From NCBI RefSeq assembly GCF_947495315.1, contig NZ_CANLYD010000002.1:186001-250000 (forward strand): DNA of 64,000 nucleotides, given 5' to 3'. The notes under the pieces were generated by a model. It made no database searches. It saw only the letters and a list, made by a program, of their open reading frames with translations, and was not told the origin of the DNA. Positions 55,279-63,136 of this stretch are shown one piece after another (within the stretch, counting starts at the first letter, position 1; every line of letters begins with the position of its first letter). Made by a program: the position numbers and the translations under genes. The stretch comes from an uncultured Aquimarina sp. Its GTDB lineage: Bacteria; Bacteroidota; Bacteroidia; Flavobacteriales; Flavobacteriaceae.

Positions 55279-56157
55279 ATGAATATGGAGTACAAAAAAC
55301 CAAAAGTAATTGCAGAGATAGGTTGTAATCATAAAGGAGATATGGAAATAGCAAAGGAGCTATTACGCCTCTCAAAAGAATGCAATGCTGATGTTGCTAA
55401 GTTCCAGAAAAGGAACAATAAAGAATTGCTAACAGAAGAACAGTATAATGCTCCACATCCTAATCCTAGTAATTCTTACGGAGATACCTATGGTGCGCAT
55501 CGAGAATTTCTTGAATTTACAGTAAAACAGCACGAAGAACTTAAAGCCTATTGTGATGAAATAGGGATAGAATATTCTACATCCGTTTGGGATGTTACTT
55601 CCGCAAGAGAAATGTTAACCTTCAATCCATCTATGCTAAAGGTTCCATCTGCTTGTAATAATCATTTTGATATGCTCCGCGTCTTAAGGGATGAATACGC
55701 TGGTGAAGTACACTTGTCATTTGGTATGACAAATCAAGAAGAAGAAAAGCAAATTATCTCTTTTTTTGAGGAGACTGATCAAGCAAAAAACAGATTGGTT
55801 ATATATTCTTGTACATCAGGATATCCAGTGCCATTTAAGGATGTGTGTCTATTAGAAATTTCTAGATTAAAGAATGAATATGGTAATAGAGTGAGGGATA
55901 TCGGATTTTCTGGACATCATTTGGGGATTGCTATTGATAATGCAGCTTATACACTAGGAGCTACTTGGGTTGAAAGGCATTTCACCAAAGATCGAACCTG
56001 GAAAGGTACTGATCATGCAGCTTCTCTAGAACCTACAGGTTTAAGAAAGCTATGTAGAGATTTATTGGCAACTTTTAAAGCATTGAACTATAAACAAACA
56101 GAAATTCTAGAAATAGAACAGGTACAAAGAGATAAACTCAAGTATCGTAAAAAATGA
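55279..56157 (+). CDS. neuB: NeuB-like nonulosonic acid (sialic acid/KDN) synthase, lacking the SAF domain
   Basis: 292 residues. 'VIAEIGCNHKGDMEIAKELL', 'DVAKFQKRN', 'STSVWDVTSA', 'LKVPSACNNHFDML', 'IGFSGHHLGIAIDNAAYTLGATWVERHFTKDR' and 'GTDHAASLEP' match the TIM-barrel of NeuB, including the two metal-binding His regions. It condenses phosphoenolpyruvate with a mannose-type six-carbon substrate to a nine-carbon acid. Classic NeuB is about 340-350 residues with a C-terminal antifreeze-like SAF domain; here the protein stops after the barrel. The ATGA overlap with the NeuA-KdsC fusion gene shows cotranscription. The second codon pair also offers ATG at 55285. Confidence 0.88.
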   Translation: MNMEYKKPKVIAEIGCNHKGDMEIAKELLRLSKECNADVAKFQKRNNKELLTEEQYNAPHPNPSNSYGDTYGAHREFLEFTVKQHEELKAYCDEIGIEYSTSVWDVTSAREMLTFNPSMLKVPSACNNHFDMLRVLRDEYAGEVHLSFGMTNQEEEKQIISFFEETDQAKNRLVIYSCTSGYPVPFKDVCLLEISRLKNEYGNRVRDIGFSGHHLGIAIDNAAYTLGATWVERHFTKDRTWKGTDHAASLEPTGLRKLCRDLLATFKALNYKQTEILEIEQVQRDKLKYRKK

Positions 56158-57314
56158 AAACAATTGTATTTATACCCGTTAGAGGAGGCAGTAAATCCAT
56201 TCCCTTAAAGAATATTAAAGAATTTTGTGGGAAACCATTAGTGTATTGGACTATAAAAGCTGCTGTAGAGACTAATACTATTGATGAAGTGGTTATTGCT
56301 ACAGATCACGCACAAATTGAGACTGTAGTAAATTCTTTTGGCTTTAATAAAGTATCGGTATATAGAAGAAGTAGTAGTAATGCTCAGGATAGTTCATCAA
56401 CAGAGAGTGTTATTTTGGAATACTTAGAAGCAAGAAAGTTAGATGAAAATGATGCCTTTATCTTAATTCAAGCAACATCACCTTTATTAACATCAAAAGA
56501 TTTAGGCGCAGGAATTAAGATGTTTGAAGAACGTAAATATGATAGTATTCTTTCTTGTGTACTATCAAAACGGTTTTATTGGAGTGCAAATAACACTCCA
56601 ATAAATTATGATCCTTATAATAGACCTAGAAGACAAGATTTTGAAGGCATTTATATGGAGAATGGGGCTTTTTATATAAATACCGTTGGACAGATCAAAG
56701 AATATCAAAATAGACTCTCAGGAAATATAGGTATATCTTTAATGCCAGAATATACAGATGTAGAACTAGATGAAGAGGATGATTGGCAAAGAGCAGAAAT
56801 TTTGATGAAAAAATATTTGCTATCTAACAAATCAAACAAAAAAATAGGATTATTCATTTCTGATATCGATGGAGTATTGACAGATGCAGGGATGTACTAT
56901 AGTGAAAATGGAGATGAGTTAAAGAAATTCAATACGCACGATGGAATGGCTTTTCAATTGATCCGTGAGAGTGGAGTAAAAACAGCTATTATAACATCAG
57001 AAAATACTGAGTTGGTAAAAAGGAGAGCAAATAAATTGAAAGTTGATTATTTATATCAGGGAAAACGGGATGGAGGAAAACTATCAGCTGCTCTAGAAAT
57101 ATGTAAAAAAGAAGGAATTGAAATTGATAATGTAGCTTATATAGGTGATGATATCAATTGTTTAGAATTATTGAGCGCAGTTGGACTGGCAGCTTGTCCA
57201 TCTAATGCTTTAGGAAAAATCAAAAATATTCCGGGCATTATAGAACTTTCTAAAAAAGGGGGAGAAGGTGTTGTAAGAGAGTTCTATGAAGAAGTTTTAT
57301 TAAAATTTCTTTAG
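56154..57314 (+). CDS. Fused CMP-nonulosonate cytidylyltransferase (NeuA-like) and KdsC-like HAD phosphatase
   Basis: 386 residues, two domains. Residues 1 to about 225 form a cytidylyltransferase ('IPVRGGSKSIPLKNIKEFCGKPLVYWTI', 'QATSPLL', 'ENGAFYIN'). Residues from about 230 form a KdsC-like C0-type HAD phosphatase: 'FISDIDGVLTDAG' (Asp237, Asp239), 'FNTHDGMAFQLI', 'AIITSEN', 'YLYQGKRDGGKL' and 'YIGDDINCLELL'. The phosphatase would remove the 9-phosphate of a nonulosonate and the other half would activate the free acid as a CMP-sugar. It overlaps neuB by four bases, so the two enzymes form a compact pathway. Confidence 0.92.
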   Translation: MKTIVFIPVRGGSKSIPLKNIKEFCGKPLVYWTIKAAVETNTIDEVVIATDHAQIETVVNSFGFNKVSVYRRSSSNAQDSSSTESVILEYLEARKLDENDAFILIQATSPLLTSKDLGAGIKMFEERKYDSILSCVLSKRFYWSANNTPINYDPYNRPRRQDFEGIYMENGAFYINTVGQIKEYQNRLSGNIGISLMPEYTDVELDEEDDWQRAEILMKKYLLSNKSNKKIGLFISDIDGVLTDAGMYYSENGDELKKFNTHDGMAFQLIRESGVKTAIITSENTELVKRRANKLKVDYLYQGKRDGGKLSAALEICKKEGIEIDNVAYIGDDINCLELLSAVGLAACPSNALGKIKNIPGIIELSKKGGEGVVREFYEEVLLKFL

Positions 57315-57353
57315 ATATTTGATAGCTTTCTCTCAATCTTAAGATAAACTTTT

Positions 57354-58379
57354 ATGAAGGCAAAACTTATTATAGCATCTCCTTTACAGTTGATTAATGC
57401 TATTGAAGCAAAAGAATATTTAGGGATTAAAAATATAGATATTACTTTTTTTAGTGATGGGAATTTCACCAATGAAAGACAAATAGCATTGTTACTAGAA
57501 AAGTTAAAAATTGAGACAACGCTAGCAACGATTAAAATACCCAAAAATCCAAGTTTCTTAAAAAGAGTACTATTCTTAAAAAAATTAAATAAAAAGAAAT
57601 CAAATGTTGATACCTATGAGTATGTTATTATAGGCCATTTTAGGTCTATATATCAAGCCAGTTATGCAAACTTATATGACACAAAATATATTTTTTTAGA
57701 TGATGGTACAAGAACGTTAGATGACATCGCTTTTCTAAATATGTTTGGTTACAATACAACAGCTTATAAACTAAAAAAATTACTCTATGGTTTTTTATTA
57801 TTAAAACCATATTTAATATCCAAAGAATATACCTTTTTCTCTTACTATGCTAAGAAAGTCCAAGTAAAAGGTCATATCCATTTATTAGAGAATAATTTTT
57901 CCTTTATAAAACAGCAAAGAATTAAAAAGGGTTTAAAGGTTGAAAAGAAAATTGCTTTCGTTGGACAAAGTCTAGTGGATTCTAAATTGGTTACTCTAGA
58001 TTCTTATATTATCTTGCTTAAAGATATAGATAGGCACTATAGAAAGGAATATGAAAAAGGAATTACAATAGAATATTATGCTCATAGAAATGAATCTGAT
58101 GAGGTTTTAGAGTTAATTGAAAAAATACCTAATTGGAAAATTATAAAAAACGAACTTCCATTAGAGTTGCATTTTCTCTTCTCATCGCAATTTCCAGAAG
58201 AAGTTGGGCTTTTTTTCTCATCGGTTGCTGAGACGCTGTCGATCATTCTTGGGAATGAATTAAGACTTAGGTCTTTTTTTATTCCATCTGATAAATTATT
58301 ATATCGGAAAGAAGAAATTGAAAACCTTTTTGAAGCAAATCGAAATTCCGAAAATATTCAATTAGTTAGTAATTATTGA
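57354..58379 (+). CDS. Candidate sialyltransferase/polysialyltransferase-like protein
   Basis: 341 residues, mostly soluble. N-terminal 'KAKLIIASPLQLINAIEAKEYL' resembles the start of bacterial GT52/GT38-like proteins. Sialyltransferase-type motifs can be seen: an acidic D-D-G (Asp116-Asp117-Gly118 in 'FLDDGTRTLDD'), a His region (His244 in 'IEYYAHRNES', where His-Pro is usual) and a Ser-Ser pair in 'LFFSSVAETLSI'. It lies directly after the NeuA-like gene, so transfer of a CMP-nonulosonate to the glycan is the best reading. The His-Arg in place of His-Pro lowers certainty. Confidence 0.62.
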   Translation: MKAKLIIASPLQLINAIEAKEYLGIKNIDITFFSDGNFTNERQIALLLEKLKIETTLATIKIPKNPSFLKRVLFLKKLNKKKSNVDTYEYVIIGHFRSIYQASYANLYDTKYIFLDDGTRTLDDIAFLNMFGYNTTAYKLKKLLYGFLLLKPYLISKEYTFFSYYAKKVQVKGHIHLLENNFSFIKQQRIKKGLKVEKKIAFVGQSLVDSKLVTLDSYIILLKDIDRHYRKEYEKGITIEYYAHRNESDEVLELIEKIPNWKIIKNELPLELHFLFSSQFPEEVGLFFSSVAETLSIILGNELRLRSFFIPSDKLLYRKEEIENLFEANRNSENIQLVSNY

Positions 58380-58395
58380 TAAAAAACCTAATGAA

Positions 58396-59835
58396 TTGAG
58401 TAAACAAAAGCTTCTAAAGAATTCTGGAATTTACAGCATTTTAATGCTGCTTCAAAAAGGGATCAATTTTATTCTGATTCCTGTTTTGACGATTTATTTA
58501 TCCACCTATGATTATGGTGTTGTAGCTATTGTTATTGCGATTAATACGTTTCTAAATGTATTTTATTTGTTGTCTCTACCTGGTACATTAAATAGGTTTT
58601 ATTATGAATTTAAGGATGATCAAAAAAAGATAAAAAAACTTTTTGGAACTATAATTACCTTTGTTTTACTTAATAGTTTTGTAGTTACATTAATTATCTT
58701 TTTAGGGAGAAAGTGGTTATTGTTACCATTTTTGGAAAATGTTGATTTTTTCCCCTTTATGGCTCTTGGTCTTGTATCAGTTATTTTTAATCCCTGCTAT
58801 GCAATATATCAAAGTTCATTACAAGCAAGACAAGAAGGGGTTCGTTTTGGAAAAAATAATGCGATATTTTTTTTAATAAATATTGTATTACTATTAACCA
58901 GCGTAATTTTATTAGATATGGGTGCCAAAGGTGTTTTGGGATCTTTGGCAATAACCAATGTTGTTTTTTTTATCTATACCTTGTCAAGGTTTAGAAAGGA
59001 TATAACCTTTGGGATTGATATAGATATACTTAAAAAATCTTTAAAATATGCTTTTCCACTAATCCCACACACTTTATCTGGAGTGACTACCATGCTTATT
59101 GACAGAATAATTATTAATAAGTTATTGAATACATCGTTAGTAGGAATTTATAGTATTGGTAATAACTTTGGGAGTATTGTTTTTTTAATTGCCTCAGGAA
59201 TAAACCAAGCTTTTGTTCCCTGGTTTAATCAGAAAATAAAGAATAACGACCAAAAATCTATTCCCGAAATTGCAAAATTTCTCATTGTTTTTTATTGTAT
59301 AATTGCTTTAGGGTTATCTTTTTTTGGTAAAGAAGTGATTATGTTGATTACTCCAAAAGCATATCATATTTCTTGGATGGTAATACCTTGTATTTCATTT
59401 GCATTTGTATATCATGGCGTATACTATTTTTTTGTGAGTGCTTTGTTTTATGATATTCAAGGTCGAGGAAATCGCATTATACCTATATTTACAATATTGG
59501 CAGCTATAATAAATGTTGTTCTAAATATTACATTTATTCCTCAATATGGGATTTTTGGAGCGGCAGTAGCTACGTTGATCAGTAAGTTTTTATTATCAGT
59601 ATCTCTTAGTTTTTTTTATAATAGATTCGTAGAGATACAATATCCTGTGCTCTATATGATCTTAATACCTTTAGGATTTTATATAGTTTCACTGATAAGT
59701 TATATATCGCATTTAGAAACGTATCATTTTTTAAGTATAAAAATTATCATCTTTGTTGTTGTTATGGTTTTATGCTTTTTACATTTTAAGAAAAAAATAA
59801 AAATTTTATTTAAAGAAAAGAAAATATTTAGTTGA
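58396..59835 (+). CDS. Wzx-type polysaccharide flippase (second)
   Basis: 479 residues with about 14 hydrophobic segments. 'NSGIYSILMLLQKGINFILIPVLTIYLSTYDYGVVAIV' is the start typical of polysaccharide transport (MOP superfamily) proteins. The start is TTG 58396; an ATG five bases earlier meets TGA at once in its own frame. The last codons run into the next gene as TTGA. A second Wzx in the locus suggests either two glycans or a composite locus. It lies between the nonulosonate genes and another GT4. Confidence 0.9.
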   Translation: MSKQKLLKNSGIYSILMLLQKGINFILIPVLTIYLSTYDYGVVAIVIAINTFLNVFYLLSLPGTLNRFYYEFKDDQKKIKKLFGTIITFVLLNSFVVTLIIFLGRKWLLLPFLENVDFFPFMALGLVSVIFNPCYAIYQSSLQARQEGVRFGKNNAIFFLINIVLLLTSVILLDMGAKGVLGSLAITNVVFFIYTLSRFRKDITFGIDIDILKKSLKYAFPLIPHTLSGVTTMLIDRIIINKLLNTSLVGIYSIGNNFGSIVFLIASGINQAFVPWFNQKIKNNDQKSIPEIAKFLIVFYCIIALGLSFFGKEVIMLITPKAYHISWMVIPCISFAFVYHGVYYFFVSALFYDIQGRGNRIIPIFTILAAIINVVLNITFIPQYGIFGAAVATLISKFLLSVSLSFFYNRFVEIQYPVLYMILIPLGFYIVSLISYISHLETYHFLSIKIIIFVVVMVLCFLHFKKKIKILFKEKKIFS

Positions 59836-61010
59836 AGGTTTTAATTGTCAATACACTATATCAGCCATATAAAGTAGGAGGTGCGGAAATTTCTGTTCGT
59901 GCTATTGCTGAAGGTATGGAAAAAAAAGGAATAGAAGTAGCAGTATTGACCTTGGGTGAAAAAACTGAAAAAACAAGCATAAATAATGTATCTGTTTATC
60001 GTCTTAAAATTAAAAATATATTTTGGCCTTTTGACCAAGTAAACTATTCGAAAATCAAAAAGCTAAAATGGCACTTTACAGATATATATAATAAAGGATA
60101 TAATAAAAATATTAATGAAATAATTAATGAGTTCCATCCAGATGTAATTCACACAAATAATCTTACTGGTTTTTCTGTAGCGATTTGGGATATTGCTAAA
60201 AACAAGGAAATTAAAGTTGTACATACCCTTAGGGATTATTATTTACAATGTCCTAAAACCAATAAGTTTAAGAACAATAGTTGCACTAAACAGTGTAATG
60301 AATGCATGTTTTTTTCTAAAATAAAGAAGGCTAAGTCTCATCTTGTGGATAGCGTTATAGGGATTAGTAATTTTATATTAAAAGATCATATAGAAGAAGG
60401 TTATTTTAGGCATTCAACAAAAAAAGTGATTTATAACGGATTCGATATTACAAAAAGAATATTGGGAAGCTCAAATTTTGATGAGAAGACTTTTTTGAAG
60501 TTTGGCTTTATTGGACAGATAAATAAAGCAAAAGGAATAGAAGTTTTAATGAAAACTCTGGCGGAGTTTTCTAATTATAATAATTGGAAATTGTATATAG
60601 CAGGAACTGTAGATTCATCATTTAGGGGTTATTTATCAGCCTTTTTACCCGAAGAAAAGATAGAGTTTATGGGATATATAAAACAAGAAACTTTTTTTAA
60701 AACCATAAATGTTTTAGTAGTTCCTTCTTTATGGGAAGAGCCATTTGGTAGAGTTGTATTAGAGGGAATAGTAAGCAATGTTCCTGTATTAGGCAGTAAA
60801 AAAGGCGGTATAAAGGAACTATTAAGTGGTAATTCTAAGTTTACTTTTAATCCTTTAAACGAAGATTTAAAAAACCTATTAGAACTAATATTAGAAAATC
60901 CAGAAGAGTTAAATACATTTAATTTTGATATAGATTATCTTTACAAGTCATTTTCTTTAGAAAGTATGATTGATGAATATATAAAAATATATAAGGAATT
61001 AAAAAACTGA
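59832..61010 (+). CDS. Glycosyltransferase family 4 protein with Cys cluster
   Basis: 392 residues from TTG 59832, overlapping the flippase stop (TTGA). N-terminal 'NTLYQPYKVGGAEISVRAIAEGMEKKGIEVAVLT' and 'PDVIHTNNLTGFSVAIWDIAK' are GT4-like. A Cys-rich segment 'CPKTNKFKNNSCTKQCNEC' lies near residues 137-157, as in a subset of GT4 enzymes, possibly structural. The donor site reads 'FGFIGQINKAKGIEVLMKTL' and 'VPSLWEEPFGRVVLEGIVSNVPVLGSKKGGIKELL' with the E-x7-E motif. Sugar unknown. Confidence 0.9.
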   Translation: MKVLIVNTLYQPYKVGGAEISVRAIAEGMEKKGIEVAVLTLGEKTEKTSINNVSVYRLKIKNIFWPFDQVNYSKIKKLKWHFTDIYNKGYNKNINEIINEFHPDVIHTNNLTGFSVAIWDIAKNKEIKVVHTLRDYYLQCPKTNKFKNNSCTKQCNECMFFSKIKKAKSHLVDSVIGISNFILKDHIEEGYFRHSTKKVIYNGFDITKRILGSSNFDEKTFLKFGFIGQINKAKGIEVLMKTLAEFSNYNNWKLYIAGTVDSSFRGYLSAFLPEEKIEFMGYIKQETFFKTINVLVVPSLWEEPFGRVVLEGIVSNVPVLGSKKGGIKELLSGNSKFTFNPLNEDLKNLLELILENPEELNTFNFDIDYLYKSFSLESMIDEYIKIYKELKN

Positions 61011-61066
61011 TTTCATTTCTCTTTGTAAAAGAATAGTTTGGAACAAAAAATGAAAGAATTATAGTA

Positions 61067-61864
61067 ATGGTAAAAATTAAAAAACGGATAAAAAATTTAT
61101 TACCCAAAAGCGTTTCTAATGGATTAAGAAGAATAAAACTTTTTCCTCAAAATACTAAGCTTATTTTAGCAGGGTTTTATTTTACTTACTTCATTAAAGA
61201 ATACAAGAGTCACGGGGTTTCTATCTCAATACCATTCTCACTTACTAGTTTTAAATTTAGAGGACGTTTTGTTTTTAATACATATGAAACTGAAGAGGCA
61301 GAATATCTTTCGAAATACTTATCTCCAGATGCAACGGTAATTGAGCTAGGTGGTTGCTTAGGGTTTGTATCCTGCTTAACTAATAAAATACTTAATGATA
61401 AAGCGAGACACTTAGTTTTGGAAGCTAATCCAAATTTGATACCGTGGATTCAAAAAAACAAAGAAGAGAACGGTTGTTTTTTTTCTATCGAAAATGTGGT
61501 GATAACCAAAGAAAAAGAAATCCCATTTTATATTCATGATTTAATTGTAGGAGGAAGCCTTAAAAGAAAAACAGGAAACCAAGTTAACATACCAGGCACT
61601 ACCTTTGATTCATTACAAAAAAAATATGCTCTTACTTTCGATACCTTGATTATGGACATAGAAGGAGGCGAATTAGAACTTTTTAGAAATCATAAAGAAG
61701 AAATCGCGAAATTTAAAATGATATTTTTCGAAGTTCATCCGTTTGCAGGTATATTAACTAATGAGGAGGCTCAAGAATGTGAAGGGATTCTTTCGCAACT
61801 TGATTTTAGATTGATAAAGAGAGATGGACATTTTCAAGTTTGGGAAAAATGTTTCCCCAAATAA
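61067..61864 (+). CDS. FkbM family methyltransferase
   Basis: 265 residues. The SAM-binding motif I is 'ATVIELGGCLGFVSCLTNKIL' (about residues 88-108), then 'HLVLEANPNLIPWIQKN', and 'TLIMDIEGGELELF' and 'IFFEVHPF', all typical of FkbM. In polysaccharide loci these enzymes usually O-methylate a sugar. The gene stands between a GT4 and a polymerase, 56 bases after the former. The target is not known. Confidence 0.9.
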   Translation: MVKIKKRIKNLLPKSVSNGLRRIKLFPQNTKLILAGFYFTYFIKEYKSHGVSISIPFSLTSFKFRGRFVFNTYETEEAEYLSKYLSPDATVIELGGCLGFVSCLTNKILNDKARHLVLEANPNLIPWIQKNKEENGCFFSIENVVITKEKEIPFYIHDLIVGGSLKRKTGNQVNIPGTTFDSLQKKYALTFDTLIMDIEGGELELFRNHKEEIAKFKMIFFEVHPFAGILTNEEAQECEGILSQLDFRLIKRDGHFQVWEKCFPK

Positions 61865-61939
61865 TTAAATATCCTATAAAAATGTAAATTTACTCAAAAA
61901 CATAGATTTAATAGATATGTTTAATAATTATGATAATTA

Positions 61940-63136
61940 ATGAAAATTAGTTTTAATCTTGAAGGTGTCACTTTTTATATAGTACTTCTATTAGGCGTTT
62001 TTAATTCTTTTTTTCGTTATTACCTTTTAGGCACTCCATTTTTCCCTATTGTTTATGTCTCCCAGCTATTAATGATAGTTGTGGTTGGTATTCATTTTGT
62101 GTCTTTTTTGAATCAAGTTAAAGTCAATAGAAATTTTCTAATACTTGCTATTATGATTCTTTTGGCATTAATTATAGGTGTCATTTATACAAATACTATT
62201 CTTCAGGTATGTATGGGAGTTTATATTTTAATACCTCTTTTCTATGGTTTTGTAATGTATCCTTTTTTTAAAAGAATATTGAGTTATAGACATTTTTATA
62301 AGACCATACTGATTATTGGGATTGTAGGTGTGCTTCTTAATCTGGTTTTTATTTTTCCTTGGGAAGGATTTAAGTATGAGGTTTATGGAAAAACTATTGA
62401 AGGGAATCGTTTTTGGACCTCCTTAGGTACAAAGAGGCTTTCTGGATTAGGAAGATCTTCATTCGAAACAGCTGGATATATACTTTTTTTAGGGATTATA
62501 TATATATTAAAGAATTTTAAAATTAATCTTGTCTGGATATTAGCGGGGATTGCTATTTATTTTACTGATACTAAAGGGATTTTAATAGCATATATTCTTA
62601 TTTCGTTAGTAGTACTACTTTGGAATTATATTTCAGATTCTTCAAAAAAAATTGGATTGATTACGATATTGTGTATTAATCTTGCGCTACCTCTGCTTTC
62701 TTGGTCATTTTCTATTGATGATATGACCAGTGTTAAATTTTTAAGGTCTTTTGAAATGAGGTTAGAAGGTACTTGGCCAGAAGCATATAGACTAATTTCA
62801 GAATCAGGAAATTTATTGACAGGAAGAGGAATAGGAGGGATAGGAGTACCTCAAAACATTTTTGAACCAGAATTATCGCATCCAGGGGATAATTTGTTTG
62901 TATATCTTATGGCTATTTTTGGTATTGGAGCATTTGTGATATATAGTTTTTTGGTAAGAGGCGTTTACAATAAAGAAGTGACAAAAACGGAAGTATACAA
63001 ATTATTCTATATACTCTCAATTTATGTATTTGGATATGGTGTAACTACAAATGTTATTGAATTACCGATAATGAGTATATGTCTTGGATTGGTGTTTAGA
63101 TATTGGGTAGATGATAAAAATTATGAAATTAAATAA
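61940..63136 (+). CDS. O-antigen polymerase-like membrane protein (Wzy candidate)
   Basis: 398 residues, ten or more membrane helices, and an extended loop 'SFEMRLEGTWPEAYRLISESGNLLTGRGIGGIGVPQNIF', then 'SHPGDNLFVYLMAIFGIGAFVIY'. The 'LtGrGiG' and 'H..DN.f......fG..g' pattern is that of Wzy/O-antigen ligase-like proteins. Its 3' end overlaps the next polymerase-like gene by 14 bases. Start ATG 61940 precedes the first hydrophobic helix. Confidence 0.78.
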   Translation: MKISFNLEGVTFYIVLLLGVFNSFFRYYLLGTPFFPIVYVSQLLMIVVVGIHFVSFLNQVKVNRNFLILAIMILLALIIGVIYTNTILQVCMGVYILIPLFYGFVMYPFFKRILSYRHFYKTILIIGIVGVLLNLVFIFPWEGFKYEVYGKTIEGNRFWTSLGTKRLSGLGRSSFETAGYILFLGIIYILKNFKINLVWILAGIAIYFTDTKGILIAYILISLVVLLWNYISDSSKKIGLITILCINLALPLLSWSFSIDDMTSVKFLRSFEMRLEGTWPEAYRLISESGNLLTGRGIGGIGVPQNIFEPELSHPGDNLFVYLMAIFGIGAFVIYSFLVRGVYNKEVTKTEVYKLFYILSIYVFGYGVTTNVIELPIMSICLGLVFRYWVDDKNYEIK

